Source: Clostridium sp. Marseille-P299
GTDB lineage: Bacteria > Bacillota > Clostridia > Lachnospirales > Lachnospiraceae
Assembly: GCF_900078195.1 (NCBI RefSeq)
Contig: NZ_FJVE01000007.1
Span: 62,001-126,000 of the forward strand
Length of the DNA: 64,000 nt
Reading direction: 5' to 3'
Of this stretch, positions 43,148-52,112 are shown one piece after another. The stretch's first letter is position 1. The number at the start of each line of letters is the position of its first letter. A program made the translations under genes and the position numbers. The notes under the pieces are model-generated. The model saw nothing but the letters and a program-made list of their open reading frames with translations. It did not search any database and was not told where the DNA came from.

Positions 43148-44251
43148 ATGAAGAAGAAGTTACTGTTTTTATTTGTAGTGATGTTTTCACTTTCTATTCT
43201 CAGTGCTGGAATAGTGAAACTTAGTGGAGGTCGTCAACAAATAAGTGACGATAAGGTTACTATTGTAACATCATTTTATCCGATGTACATTATTGCCTTA
43301 AATTTAACTGAAAATATTGATAATGTTGAGGTTGTTAATTTAACAGATAACAATGTTGGGTGTCTGCATGATTATCAACTTACAACTAGGGATATGCGAA
43401 CCTTAAACGATGCTAACATTCTTATTTTAAATGGCGGGGATATGGAATTGTTTTTAGAAAATGTCTTAACATCATATCCCACACTAGATATAATAAATGC
43501 ATCAGAAGGTATAACGTTTTTAGAAGGCGTGGAACATGTGCATGGAGATGAATCATCACTTGATGGTATTGAAGGGGCATACAGCCAAGATGAAGACTTG
43601 GATAGCCATGTAGATGAGGACTTGCATAGCCATGCAGATGAAGACCATGATCATAGCACAGAGGTAAATGAAACTACAGAAGATGCTCATAACTTAGAAG
43701 AAGATGTCCATGATCATGACGGGCATACGCATAGCGCAATTAATGGCCATGTATGGTTGGATATGAATCGTTATTTGGTTCAAATTGATAATGTAGCAAA
43801 ATCATTAGCTTTATATGATAGTAAAAATGCAAATGCATATACTCAAAATGCTAAAACCTACATGGAAAAGATTGCTAAATTAAAAGATGAGTTTGAAAAG
43901 GCGTTTGCTGGACAAACAGGTTTAGAAATTGTAGGTTTCCACGGAGCTTTTTCCTATCTAGCGGATGAACTTTCCTTTGAAATGATTCATTCATTAGATA
44001 TGGATTCAGATACAGTTTTAAGTGCTGGAGACATTGCAACGGTGATTGAAGAAGTTAAGCATCACAATGTTAAATACCTCTTTGCAGAAGATCAGTATAG
44101 TAAAGATATAGCAAATCGTATAGCGGAAGAGACCAATGCACAGGTTTGTATATTGGAAACTCTAGTAAGCGGTGAGATCGATAAAGATGCTTATCTAACT
44201 GGCATGCAAAAGAATTTAGATATATTAAAAAATATATTAAAGTCTGAGTAA
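43148..44251 (+). CDS. znuA: zinc ABC transporter substrate-binding protein
   Basis: 367 residues with an N-terminal membrane/signal segment (5-24, no clear lipobox). The cluster A-I metal-binding fold shows VTSFYPMYIIALNL, metal ligand His74 in GCLHDYQLTTRDM, His in NGHVWLDMNRY, and His in EIVGFHGAFSYL. Between the first two sites lies a long His/Asp-rich loop (about 133-200, many DxDxH repeats) typical of Zn(II)-binding ZnuA/AdcA. It captures zinc at the surface for the ATPase and permease downstream. Manganese is less likely because of the His-rich loop. Confidence 0.88.
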   Translation: MKKKLLFLFVVMFSLSILSAGIVKLSGGRQQISDDKVTIVTSFYPMYIIALNLTENIDNVEVVNLTDNNVGCLHDYQLTTRDMRTLNDANILILNGGDMELFLENVLTSYPTLDIINASEGITFLEGVEHVHGDESSLDGIEGAYSQDEDLDSHVDEDLHSHADEDHDHSTEVNETTEDAHNLEEDVHDHDGHTHSAINGHVWLDMNRYLVQIDNVAKSLALYDSKNANAYTQNAKTYMEKIAKLKDEFEKAFAGQTGLEIVGFHGAFSYLADELSFEMIHSLDMDSDTVLSAGDIATVIEEVKHHNVKYLFAEDQYSKDIANRIAEETNAQVCILETLVSGEIDKDAYLTGMQKNLDILKNILKSE

Positions 44252-44347
44252 AGGAATTGTTGTATTTCATATATCTTTGAACTAAGAACTCTTTAACATT
44301 TCAAAGGGTATTAAGATAATATGAAATTTGGAAAGGATGTAATTCCT

Positions 44348-45256
44348 ATGGAACAAGAAACAAATAAAAGTAATCTGAATAAGAATTCGAATGTTACATG
44401 TGAAGAGATACAAAAGAAATCCAATGTAACCTATGAGAATTTAAATAAAAAATCCAATGTAACATGTGAGAATATAAATAAGAAATCCAATGTAAGCTGC
44501 GAGGATATAAAAAAGCAATCCATAGCTTGCGGATTACATTGTATTAAGATGCAAGATATAGGAGTTACCATTGGAAAAACCAAAATTATTGAACATATCA
44601 ATCTTCATATCCATTGCGGTAGATTAACCGTTATCATTGGTAGAAATGGTGCGGGAAAATCTACATTAATAAAAGCTATGTTAGGTGAAATAAAACATGA
44701 AGGAAAAATTGAATTTAATGATATGAAAAATAATAGGATGGCGGATTTGACGATAGGATATGTACCGCAACATTTAAATATTGAAAAGAATACACCCACA
44801 AGTGTATATGACATGTTTGCAAGTTATATCAGCCAAGTTCCAGTTTTCTTTCGGAAGTCAAAAAAAGTTTATGAAAAAGTATACAATCAATTAAAACTAT
44901 TTGAAGCACAAGGATTGATAGATAAACAGGTCTGTGATTTATCAGGTGGGGAATTACAACGTGTATTGTTATCGATTGCTTGTACACCAGTACCAAACTT
45001 ACTACTTTTAGATGAACCAGTGTCTGGTATCGATCGAAATGGAATGGAACTATTTTATAAGAATATAGATATGTTAAAGAAAAATTATGATTTAGCATTA
45101 ATATTAGTGTCTCATGATTTAGAATTTGTCGAACGTTATGCAGATTATGTTATCTTGCTTGACAAAACAATTATAAAGGAAGGCACCCCAAAGGAAGTTC
45201 TTAATTCTAAAGAATTTAATGAGGTGTTTGGAAGTTCAAGAAAAGCTTGGGTTTAG
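44348..45256 (+). CDS. znuC: zinc ABC transporter ATPase with N-terminal Cys-repeat extension
   Basis: 302 residues from ATG 44348 (AAAGGATG upstream); an in-frame ATG at 44321 is possible. The ABC core has Walker A GRNGAGKST, the family GYVPQHLNIEKNTP, signature LSGGELQRVLL and Walker B LLLLDEPVSGID. Before it is an unusual extension of about 55 residues made of four to five 12-residue repeats (SNVTCENINKK type) with Cys in most copies. It powers ZnuB-mediated zinc import. Confidence 0.88.
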   Translation: MEQETNKSNLNKNSNVTCEEIQKKSNVTYENLNKKSNVTCENINKKSNVSCEDIKKQSIACGLHCIKMQDIGVTIGKTKIIEHINLHIHCGRLTVIIGRNGAGKSTLIKAMLGEIKHEGKIEFNDMKNNRMADLTIGYVPQHLNIEKNTPTSVYDMFASYISQVPVFFRKSKKVYEKVYNQLKLFEAQGLIDKQVCDLSGGELQRVLLSIACTPVPNLLLLDEPVSGIDRNGMELFYKNIDMLKKNYDLALILVSHDLEFVERYADYVILLDKTIIKEGTPKEVLNSKEFNEVFGSSRKAWV

Positions 45257-45276
45257 ATATAAGTTAGGAGATAACA

Positions 45277-46119
45277 GTGGAAACTATTTATCATATATTA
45301 GAAACATTAATTCCATATGATTTTATTTCATATGATTTTATGAAGAATGCATTAATAGCGATATTAATTATTACACCTTTGTTTGGGGTGTTAGGAACCA
45401 TGATAGTAAATAATAAGCTTGCATTTTTCTCAGATGCCTTAGGTCATTCAGCGTTTACTGGAATGGCAATTGGCGTAATCCTAGGGATTTCTGATACGAA
45501 TATTTCAATGGTTGTATTTGCAGTGATTTTTGCATTGCTACTTAATAAAATTAAGCATATGAATCGAATATCCAATGATACTGTAATTTCTGTATTTTCA
45601 TCACTAAGTACAGCAATTGGACTAGTAATTTTATCGCAAGGAGGGAATTTTTCTAGGTACTCCTCATTACTAGTGGGGGATATTTTAAGTATAACTCCAA
45701 AAGAAATATTTTTATTATTTATTATATTTATTGTTACCATTATCGTTTGGTGTACTTGTTTTAATAAGCTACATGCGATTAGTTTAAATACAAGCTTAGC
45801 CAAAAGTAAGCATATATCCATAGCATTTTTTGATAATATATTTGTTGTATTAATTGCATTAATTGTTATGTTATCAATTAAATGGGTAGGAATATTAATA
45901 ATCAATGCACTGCTAATTTTGCCTGCGGCATCGGCAAGAAATCTAGCAGCAAATATGCGAGAGTATCACCTTTTTTCAATTATTATAGCAATGTTTTCAG
46001 GAGTTTTAGGCTTACTGCTATCATTTTTCTTAAGTTTAGCAACTGGGCCAACCATAGTAATTATAGCTTCAATTATATTTTTTATAACATTATGTTTTCG
46101 TAATTTAATCAAAGCTTAA
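45277..46119 (+). CDS. znuB: zinc ABC transporter permease
   Basis: 280 residues starting at GTG 45277 (TTAGGAG upstream). Seven to eight membrane segments. ABC-3 family features are FFSDALGHSAFTGMAIG, SLSTAIGLVILSQGG and the late LLILPAASARNLAANM. It forms the zinc channel with ZnuC. It starts 20 bases after znuC. Confidence 0.9.
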   Translation: METIYHILETLIPYDFISYDFMKNALIAILIITPLFGVLGTMIVNNKLAFFSDALGHSAFTGMAIGVILGISDTNISMVVFAVIFALLLNKIKHMNRISNDTVISVFSSLSTAIGLVILSQGGNFSRYSSLLVGDILSITPKEIFLLFIIFIVTIIVWCTCFNKLHAISLNTSLAKSKHISIAFFDNIFVVLIALIVMLSIKWVGILIINALLILPAASARNLAANMREYHLFSIIIAMFSGVLGLLLSFFLSLATGPTIVIIASIIFFITLCFRNLIKA

Positions 46120-46173
46120 AATATGAATAATTAATAACTGTTACAATAAAAACATATGGAAGGATGCGATTAT

Positions 46174-47295
46174 ATGCATGGGAAAAAGATATATGCTAAG
46201 ATAATAGTCAATTTACTTTTAACGATAGCACTGGCACTATTTGCAGTGTTGGTCATACCGCGTTTACTTAGTTTTTTTATTCCTTTTGTTGTAGCATTTA
46301 TAATCTCATTAATTGCAAATCCAGTCGTACGGTTTATGGAGAAAAGAGTTAAGATTGTTAGAAAACATGGTTCTGCAATTATTATAATCGTAGTATTAGC
46401 TGTTATTTTTGCATGTCTATATTTTGCATTTGTATTTCTATCAAAACAAGTGCTTTCATTAGTTGCAGACGTGCCTAATATTGCAAGGGCTCTTACAGAT
46501 TTAATGAATGAACTTTCTATAAAATTATCAAAAGCATATGAAGTTTTACCAGATGGTTTACAAAATGTATTTACGAATTTAAGTCAAAATACTGAAACAT
46601 ATTTAGCAAAATTTCTTGATGGTATAGAACCTCCATCCATACCAGAGGTGGGTGGTTATGTAAAAAACTTTGCTAATTTATTATTTATGGCAATAATCAC
46701 GATACTAGCTACTTATTTCTTTATTGCAGATCGGGATAAAATGGCAGACTTTGCAAATCGAATGCTTCCAGATTCGTTAAAAAGAGGCTATAAACTGGTT
46801 GTAGATAATTTTAAAAATGCAGTGGGTGGATATTTTAAAGCTCAATTTAAAATAATGATCGTTCTATTACTTATTATGTTTATAGCCTTTGAGATAATGC
46901 GAGTAGAATTTTCATTTTTACTGGCCCTTGGTATAGCAATACTAGACTTCTTACCGGTATTTGGTACAGGTGCAATTTTAGGTCCTTGGGCAATTATAGA
47001 AATAATAAGTGGAAATTATTTAAGGGCAGTATTTATCATAATTATATATCTTGCTTGTTTATTAATTAAGCAGCTATTACAGCCCAAAATGGTTGGAGAT
47101 AGCATAGGCATCAGTCCATTTGCTACCTTGATTTTTATGTTTATCGGATATCGTATTTCTGGTGTGTTTGGAATGATTATTGGGATACCGATTGGAATGG
47201 TTTTAATTAATTTTTATAGAATCGGAATGTTTGAAAGAATTATCAGAGGATTTAAGATAATAATTTCTGATATCAATGAATTTCGAAAATACTAA
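46174..47295 (+). CDS. AI-2E family transporter (PerM/YtvI-type)
   Basis: About 373 residues from ATG 46174 (GGAAGGATG upstream is the ribosome site; ATG 46156 lies before it). The UPF0118/AI-2E layout is clear: paired N-terminal membrane segments, a central soluble stretch, then FLLALGIAILDFLPVFGTGAIL and QPKMVGDSIGISPFATLIFMFIG. Substrates in this family are uncertain (AI-2, Na+/H+ exchange). The zinc operon ends 54 bases upstream; linkage is not shown. Confidence 0.85.
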   Translation: MHGKKIYAKIIVNLLLTIALALFAVLVIPRLLSFFIPFVVAFIISLIANPVVRFMEKRVKIVRKHGSAIIIIVVLAVIFACLYFAFVFLSKQVLSLVADVPNIARALTDLMNELSIKLSKAYEVLPDGLQNVFTNLSQNTETYLAKFLDGIEPPSIPEVGGYVKNFANLLFMAIITILATYFFIADRDKMADFANRMLPDSLKRGYKLVVDNFKNAVGGYFKAQFKIMIVLLLIMFIAFEIMRVEFSFLLALGIAILDFLPVFGTGAILGPWAIIEIISGNYLRAVFIIIIYLACLLIKQLLQPKMVGDSIGISPFATLIFMFIGYRISGVFGMIIGIPIGMVLINFYRIGMFERIIRGFKIIISDINEFRKY

Positions 47296-47377
47296 AATAT
47301 TGGCATAAACTCTCGAGTGCTTATGTAGGATATTAAGTGTTGAATTACAAAACGTGTATATAGAAAGATGGGATATT

Positions 47378-48190
47378 ATGAGTCGGGGAAAGACGAATCG
47401 ATGCGATCAGGAGACTACAATTACAGCTGAAGAAGTGAAATGCATATTGCTTGATTATAATATTGGGAAAAAACCATTAGCTAAGCTGTTAGGGTGGGGG
47501 GAAACTACGATAATTCGATATATTGAAGGGGATATACCAACCTGTGAATATTCACAGAAGCTACTTCAAATAAAAGAAGATCCAAATTATTATTATGATA
47601 TACTTTTGAAAAATCAAGACAAATTAACAACAGTAGCATTTAAAAAGAGTAAAAAAGCAGTGCTGAACATTTTAATGAGATCGAAAATTAAGTTAGTAGC
47701 ACAGTATATAATAAATCGAGCAAATGGAGAAATCACAGCGAAAAGAGTACAAAGTATTTTATTTTATTCGCAAGTATTATCACTAGCCCTTACTGGACAT
47801 GAATTATTTGATGAATTGTGTAAAGATAATTATAATCATGTTCCATACATAAACTTATATGAGAGTATGAGAAAAAACGGAATAAAAGTTATAGAGATGA
47901 ATACCGATTTTCTAACAAAAAAAGAACGTGATATCATTGATTATGTATACGAAACATTAGATTGGTATGGTGCAAAATCAATCTATGCTCTTTACATGCT
48001 AGAAAGTAAGGAATATTTAATGCACGATTACTCAAAAGCTGATCGAACTGTACCCATGGAAGTCTTAAAAAATGAATATAAAGGTATATTTGAAAAATAT
48101 AATATCGTTCATTATAAAGACTTTGCACTTTATGTTCAAAGAAGAATGAAAGAAGTAGTCTTGAAAAAAGAGATTTTAAAAAGAATCTAA
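47378..48190 (+). CDS. HTH plus Panacea (DUF4065/SocA-like) domain protein
   Basis: 270 residues from ATG 47378 (AAAGATGGGA upstream); a GTG at 47354 is less likely. An N-terminal XRE/MqsA-like helix-turn-helix (about 25-70: KPLAKLLGWGETTIIRYIEG) precedes a Panacea-like domain (about 105-215: VAQYIINRANGEITAKRVQSI, LFYSQVLSLAL). Panacea domains act as antitoxins or proteolysis adaptors in many toxin-antitoxin pairs. No toxin-sized gene is adjacent, so the partner is missing or encoded elsewhere. Confidence 0.7.
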   Translation: MSRGKTNRCDQETTITAEEVKCILLDYNIGKKPLAKLLGWGETTIIRYIEGDIPTCEYSQKLLQIKEDPNYYYDILLKNQDKLTTVAFKKSKKAVLNILMRSKIKLVAQYIINRANGEITAKRVQSILFYSQVLSLALTGHELFDELCKDNYNHVPYINLYESMRKNGIKVIEMNTDFLTKKERDIIDYVYETLDWYGAKSIYALYMLESKEYLMHDYSKADRTVPMEVLKNEYKGIFEKYNIVHYKDFALYVQRRMKEVVLKKEILKRI

Positions 48191-48272
48191 GTTTTTTTAT
48201 GTTTAAAAATGAAAGTACTTTCATACATATTAAAACGTTATTATAACCAAGGAAATAAACATTCAAAAATCT

Positions 48273-48316
48273 AAAAAAAGTTGGAGAATACAAATTGTTA
48301 TTCTCCAACTTTTTTG
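48273..48316. terminator. bidirectional terminator between the Panacea gene and typA
   Basis: A10 to T-rich hairpin: AGTTGGAGAATA side (48273-48290) pairs with TATTCTCCAACT and T-run (48299-48316). It serves both convergent genes. Confidence 0.85.
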
Positions 48317-48348
48317 ATTATCTAAGAATTCTATAATAAAATATAATA

Positions 48349-50175
48349 CTATTTTCTATTCGCTCTCTTACGTAATGTAGGATCAAGAATCTTTTTACGG
48401 ATACGTAAGCTCTTAGGAGTAACTTCTAATAATTCATCGGTATCGATAAATTCAAGAGATTGCTCTAAGCTTAAAACTCTAGGAGGTGATAAACGTAATG
48501 CGTCATCAGAACCAGAAGAACGAGTATTTGATAATTGTTTACGTTTACATACATTTACCTCTACGTCTTCGGTTTTACCATTCTGGCCAATAACCATACC
48601 GCTGTATACTTTTTCACCAGCTCCAATAAATAAGGTTCCACGTTCTTGAGCATTGTATAAACCATAGGTAATTGCTTCACCACTTTCATAAGCAATTAAG
48701 CTACCTTGTTTACGATACTGAATTTCGCCTTTAAAAGGAGCATAACCATCAAAAGAAGTATTGATGATACCGTTACCCTTAGTATCTGTCATAAATTCGC
48801 CACGGTAACCGATAAGACCTCTTGCAGGGATTGAGAACTCTAAACGAGTATATCCACCATTTGCAGTAGACATACCGAGTAATTCACCTTTACGACTGGA
48901 GAGTTTTTCAATTACACTACCAGCAAATTCTTCTGGAATATCAATATAAGCACGTTCCATTGGCTCTAATTTATGTCCATTTTCATCTTGTTTATAAAGT
49001 ACTTCAGCTTTACTTACAGCAAATTCAAAACCTTCACGGCGCATATTTTCAATTAAAACGGAAAGATGCAATTCACCACGGCCAGATACTTTGTAACTTT
49101 CTGTTGTTTCTGTTTCTTCAACTCGTAAACTTACATCGGTATTAAGTTCGCGGAATAATCTCTCACGAAGATGTCTTGAAGTTACAAACTTACCTTCTTG
49201 TCCAGCAAGTGGGCTGTCATTTACAAGGAAATGCATTGCAATTGTTGGCTCTGATATTTTTTGGAATGGAATTGCAACTGGATTTTCAGGAGAGCAGATT
49301 GTATCACCAATATGGATATCGGAAATACCGGAAATTGCTACAATTGATCCAACAGTTGCTTCTTGTACTTCAACCTTTTTTAATCCTTCATATTCGTATA
49401 ACTTATTAATTTTTACTTTACGACTCTTTTCTGGTTCGTGAGCATTTACAATAACAACATCCTGATTTACTTTTATAACACCATTATCTACTTTACCAAC
49501 ACCAATACGACCAACATATTCATTGTAATCAATTGTACTAATTAAAACTTGAGTACCAGCTTCAGCATCGCCTTCAGGAGCAGGAATATAGTCAATAATT
49601 GTTTCAAATAAAGGTTGCATATTTTGAGGAGTATCACCCAATTCTAAAATTGCAACACCAGATTTTGCAGATGCGAATACGAATGGACATTCTAATTGTT
49701 CTTCATTTGCATCTAAGTCAATGAAAAGTTCAAGAACTTCATCGATAACTTCTCTAGGTCTAGCCTCAGGACGATCGATTTTATTAATACATACAATAAC
49801 TGGTAAATTAAGTTCTAATGCTTTTTTTAATACGAATTTGGTCTGTGGCATCGCACCTTCAAAAGCATCGACAACAAGAACAACTCCATTAACCATTTTA
49901 AGAACACGTTCTACTTCACCACCAAAATCTGCATGTCCAGGAGTATCAATAATATTAATTTTAACTCCATTGTAGGAAACAGCAGTATTTTTTGATAGAA
50001 TAGTTATTCCACGTTCCTTTTCAATATCATTGGAATCCATAACTCGTTCTTCTACAACTTGGTTCGTACGAAATACACCACTTTGTTTTAACAATTGGTC
50101 TACAAGTGTAGTTTTTCCATGGTCAACGTGTGCTATAATTGCGATATTTCTTACATCTTCACGTGTCATTTTCAT
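48349..50175 (-). CDS. typA: ribosome-associated GTPase TypA/BipA
   Basis: 608 residues. The G domain has G1 AHVDHGKTTL, switch RGITILSKNTA, G3 DTPGHADFGGE and G4 NKIDRPEARP. EF-G-like domains II, III and V follow, and the C-terminal BipA domain contains RGLIGYRGEFMTDTKGNG. It binds 70S ribosomes and aids 50S assembly at low temperature. It is transcribed leftwards from a promoter about 320 bases upstream, and AGAGGAT is the ribosome site. Confidence 0.95.
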   Translation of the reverse strand: MKMTREDVRNIAIIAHVDHGKTTLVDQLLKQSGVFRTNQVVEERVMDSNDIEKERGITILSKNTAVSYNGVKINIIDTPGHADFGGEVERVLKMVNGVVLVVDAFEGAMPQTKFVLKKALELNLPVIVCINKIDRPEARPREVIDEVLELFIDLDANEEQLECPFVFASAKSGVAILELGDTPQNMQPLFETIIDYIPAPEGDAEAGTQVLISTIDYNEYVGRIGVGKVDNGVIKVNQDVVIVNAHEPEKSRKVKINKLYEYEGLKKVEVQEATVGSIVAISGISDIHIGDTICSPENPVAIPFQKISEPTIAMHFLVNDSPLAGQEGKFVTSRHLRERLFRELNTDVSLRVEETETTESYKVSGRGELHLSVLIENMRREGFEFAVSKAEVLYKQDENGHKLEPMERAYIDIPEEFAGSVIEKLSSRKGELLGMSTANGGYTRLEFSIPARGLIGYRGEFMTDTKGNGIINTSFDGYAPFKGEIQYRKQGSLIAYESGEAITYGLYNAQERGTLFIGAGEKVYSGMVIGQNGKTEDVEVNVCKRKQLSNTRSSGSDDALRLSPPRVLSLEQSLEFIDTDELLEVTPKSLRIRKKILDPTLRKRANRK

Positions 50176-50501
50176 ATCTATCCTCTTTCTACAGGGCTGT
50201 CATACATACTTCATTTCATAAGAATATAATTATAGACATATTATAATTATATACATAGTAGTTTGTGTAACAGTTCCAATTTAAATTAAAAGTTGAAAAA
50301 TTCAACTTAACCGACATGATGTCTTTATGACATCTCATATTTTAGTGTGAAATCATTTTACTCACACCTATCATGTATTTTTTAAATAATACATTTATAT
50401 ATCCAACATTATTGACTAACAATGTATATCCTACGTAATTATAGAAATAATAAACATAGTAGCAATAATTATGTCGCTAGAAAATATAATTCAACCACAG
50501 T
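50176..50501 (-). other. long leader of typA with three hairpins
   Basis: Gene-free stretch between typA and its promoter. Inverted repeats: AAGTTGAA/TTCAACTT (50290-50308), GATGTC/GACATC (about 50318-50333) and GTGTGA/TCACAC around 50346-50368. The remainder to 50836 shows no gene on either strand. Confidence 0.4.
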
Positions 50502-50529
50502 ATTGTATCATATTCTATCGATTTTACAA
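50502..50529 (-). promoter_or_regulatory. candidate promoter of typA
   Basis: On the minus strand: TTGTAA (50529-50524), 16-base spacer, TACAAT (50507-50502) with extended TG. Confidence 0.5.
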
Positions 50530-50836
50530 GGATTTTCTTGGGGCTAAGTATATTTTTAGTAAATTTATCAATGAATGCCTACTTTACATAGTGAAATTCA
50601 ATCGTTATGACTATAAAGTTTTTAAGGGTATAAATAGTTGAAACGTGGCGAAACTACTTGATATCTTAAGGTATTATATGATAAGATGGTGATAAATTAC
50701 GTAATTTGTCTTAAAAAGTAAATGGAAAGTACTTGAAAAGGAAAATATTACCTTATATAATAGGGATTGAAAGAATACAAATTAGTTGTAGAGAAAATTC
50801 TGAACGAACTATAGGAAGAGAAGGGAGTCATACGAT

Positions 50837-51475
50837 ATGACAGATAAAGTATTTGATAACAATCAAGTAAGTGTTGCAGGCGAGGTAATTAGTGAATTTA
50901 CTTTTAGCCATGAGGTCTTTGGAGAGGGTTTTTATCTTTTGGATGTATTAGTAAGTCGTCTGAGTAATTCATGTGATGTTATTCCAGTCATGGTTTCAGA
51001 GAGACTTATTGATGTTAAGACGGATTACAGAGGAAAGTTCGTAGAAGTAAGCGGACAATTCCGTTCTTATAATCGTCATGAAGATAGCAAAAATCGATTG
51101 GTATTATCGGTATTTGCAAGAGAAATTAAGATTAGTGATGAGGAAAACGAAGAAAGTAAACCTAACTATATTTTCCTAGACGGTTTCGTATGTAAACCAC
51201 CTGTGTATCGTAAAACGCCATTAGGCAGGGAAATCGCGGATATTTTACTTGCAGTAAATCGCCCATATGGTAAATCAGATTATATCCCATGCATCTGTTG
51301 GGGACGTAATGCTAGATTTGCTGAGAGCTTTGTTGTTGGTGGACATATCCAAGTGTGGGGAAGAATTCAAAGTCGTGAATATCAAAAGAAAGTAAATGAT
51401 AACGAGTTTGAAAAAAGAGTTGCTTATGAAGTTTCAGTAAGCAAGTTAGAATTTATTAATGATGAAGTAGAATAG
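50837..51475 (+). CDS. double-OB-fold single-stranded DNA-binding protein
   Basis: 212 residues with two SSB-type OB folds. The first is about 8-100 (NQVSVAGEVISEFTFSHEVF, FVEVSGQFRSYNRH). The second is about 108-205 (YIFLDGFVCKPPVYRKTPLG, ADILLAVNRPYGKSDYIPCI, VWGRIQSREYQKK). The usual acidic DDDIPF tail for partner binding is absent; it ends NDEVE. Two-domain SSB-like proteins occur in Lachnospiraceae besides the canonical SSB; the specific role is unknown. Confidence 0.75.
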   Translation: MTDKVFDNNQVSVAGEVISEFTFSHEVFGEGFYLLDVLVSRLSNSCDVIPVMVSERLIDVKTDYRGKFVEVSGQFRSYNRHEDSKNRLVLSVFAREIKISDEENEESKPNYIFLDGFVCKPPVYRKTPLGREIADILLAVNRPYGKSDYIPCICWGRNARFAESFVVGGHIQVWGRIQSREYQKKVNDNEFEKRVAYEVSVSKLEFINDEVE

Positions 51476-51540
51476 GTAGTAACCCATTTTCTTATAGATA
51501 GAATCGTTCACAAGTAAGTGGAGGAGCCGGGGGAACTAGC

Positions 51541-51590
51541 AAAAAGAAAGGTTAACAATGACAATAGTCTGCGTTAGCCTTTCTTTTTTA
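51541..51590 (+). terminator. terminator after the SSB-like gene
   Basis: AAAAAGAAAGGTTAAC (51541-51556) pairs with GTTAGCCTTTCTTTTT (51573-51588). Confidence 0.85.
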
Positions 51591-51774
51591 GTTTCTTTTC
51601 CATATGCTTAATATCAAGAATTTGAAATGATAGATGTATATTCCAGTGACCGTTCTATGACATAATTATGTTAGATTCTCTTTGTAGCACTTAATGTTAA
51701 ATTGGCATATAATAAATTAAAAGAAATCAACACTATAATAAATAAGGATGTTCTCTATATAGTTAATTTATATG

Positions 51775-51803
51775 TTGACAGAGCAGAAGTTGGGTGATAA
51801 TAT
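51775..51803 (+). promoter_or_regulatory. promoter of the dapA riboswitch transcript
   Basis: TTGACA (51775-51780), 17-base spacer, TAATAT (51798-51803) with extended TG. The start site would be about 20 bases before the aptamer. The stretch 51591-51774 shows nothing else. Confidence 0.75.
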
Positions 51804-51827
51804 TAAGACATTGACAATTGAAAACAA

Positions 51828-52083
51828 TTGGTAGAGGCGCATTGATTATTAGTAGACTGCAGGATATGTCAGGCATAGTGGAGTGCAGTTAAAAGGATGA
51901 GATGCCGAAGCTTATGGTGACCTGAAAGCCATATGCTGGTTTTATGATGAATAATTATAAGACTGTCATCAGTATTTGATGGAGAGCTACCTAAAGAATA
52001 CAAAAGGAGCCTATAGGAACACTAAGGGTTTCAATTAGTTATTGGTTATATTCTTTAGCGTCGACTCCAGGTCGGCTTTTTTT
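51828..52083 (+). promoter_or_regulatory. lysine riboswitch (L box) with terminator
   Basis: The aptamer begins GGTAGAGGCGC (51830), has the hallmark GATGCCGAAG (51901-51910) and ends ACTGTCATC and GGAGAGCTACC (to 51991), closing P1 with GGTAG/CTACC. The expression platform has CTAAAGAATA (51991-52000), which can pair with TATTCTTTAG (52049-52058). A terminator stem follows: GTCGAC (52060-52065) with GTCGGC (52071-52076), then T7. Lysine binding should favour termination and reduce dapA-dapB. Confidence 0.92.
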
Positions 52084-52112
52084 ATGCCACAAAATATTAT
52101 GGAGGTGCTATT

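Noticed and set aside
45444..45905. 153-codon minus-strand frame inside znuB
   Set aside because: Antisense shadow of a hydrophobic, low-complexity coding region; no ribosome site.
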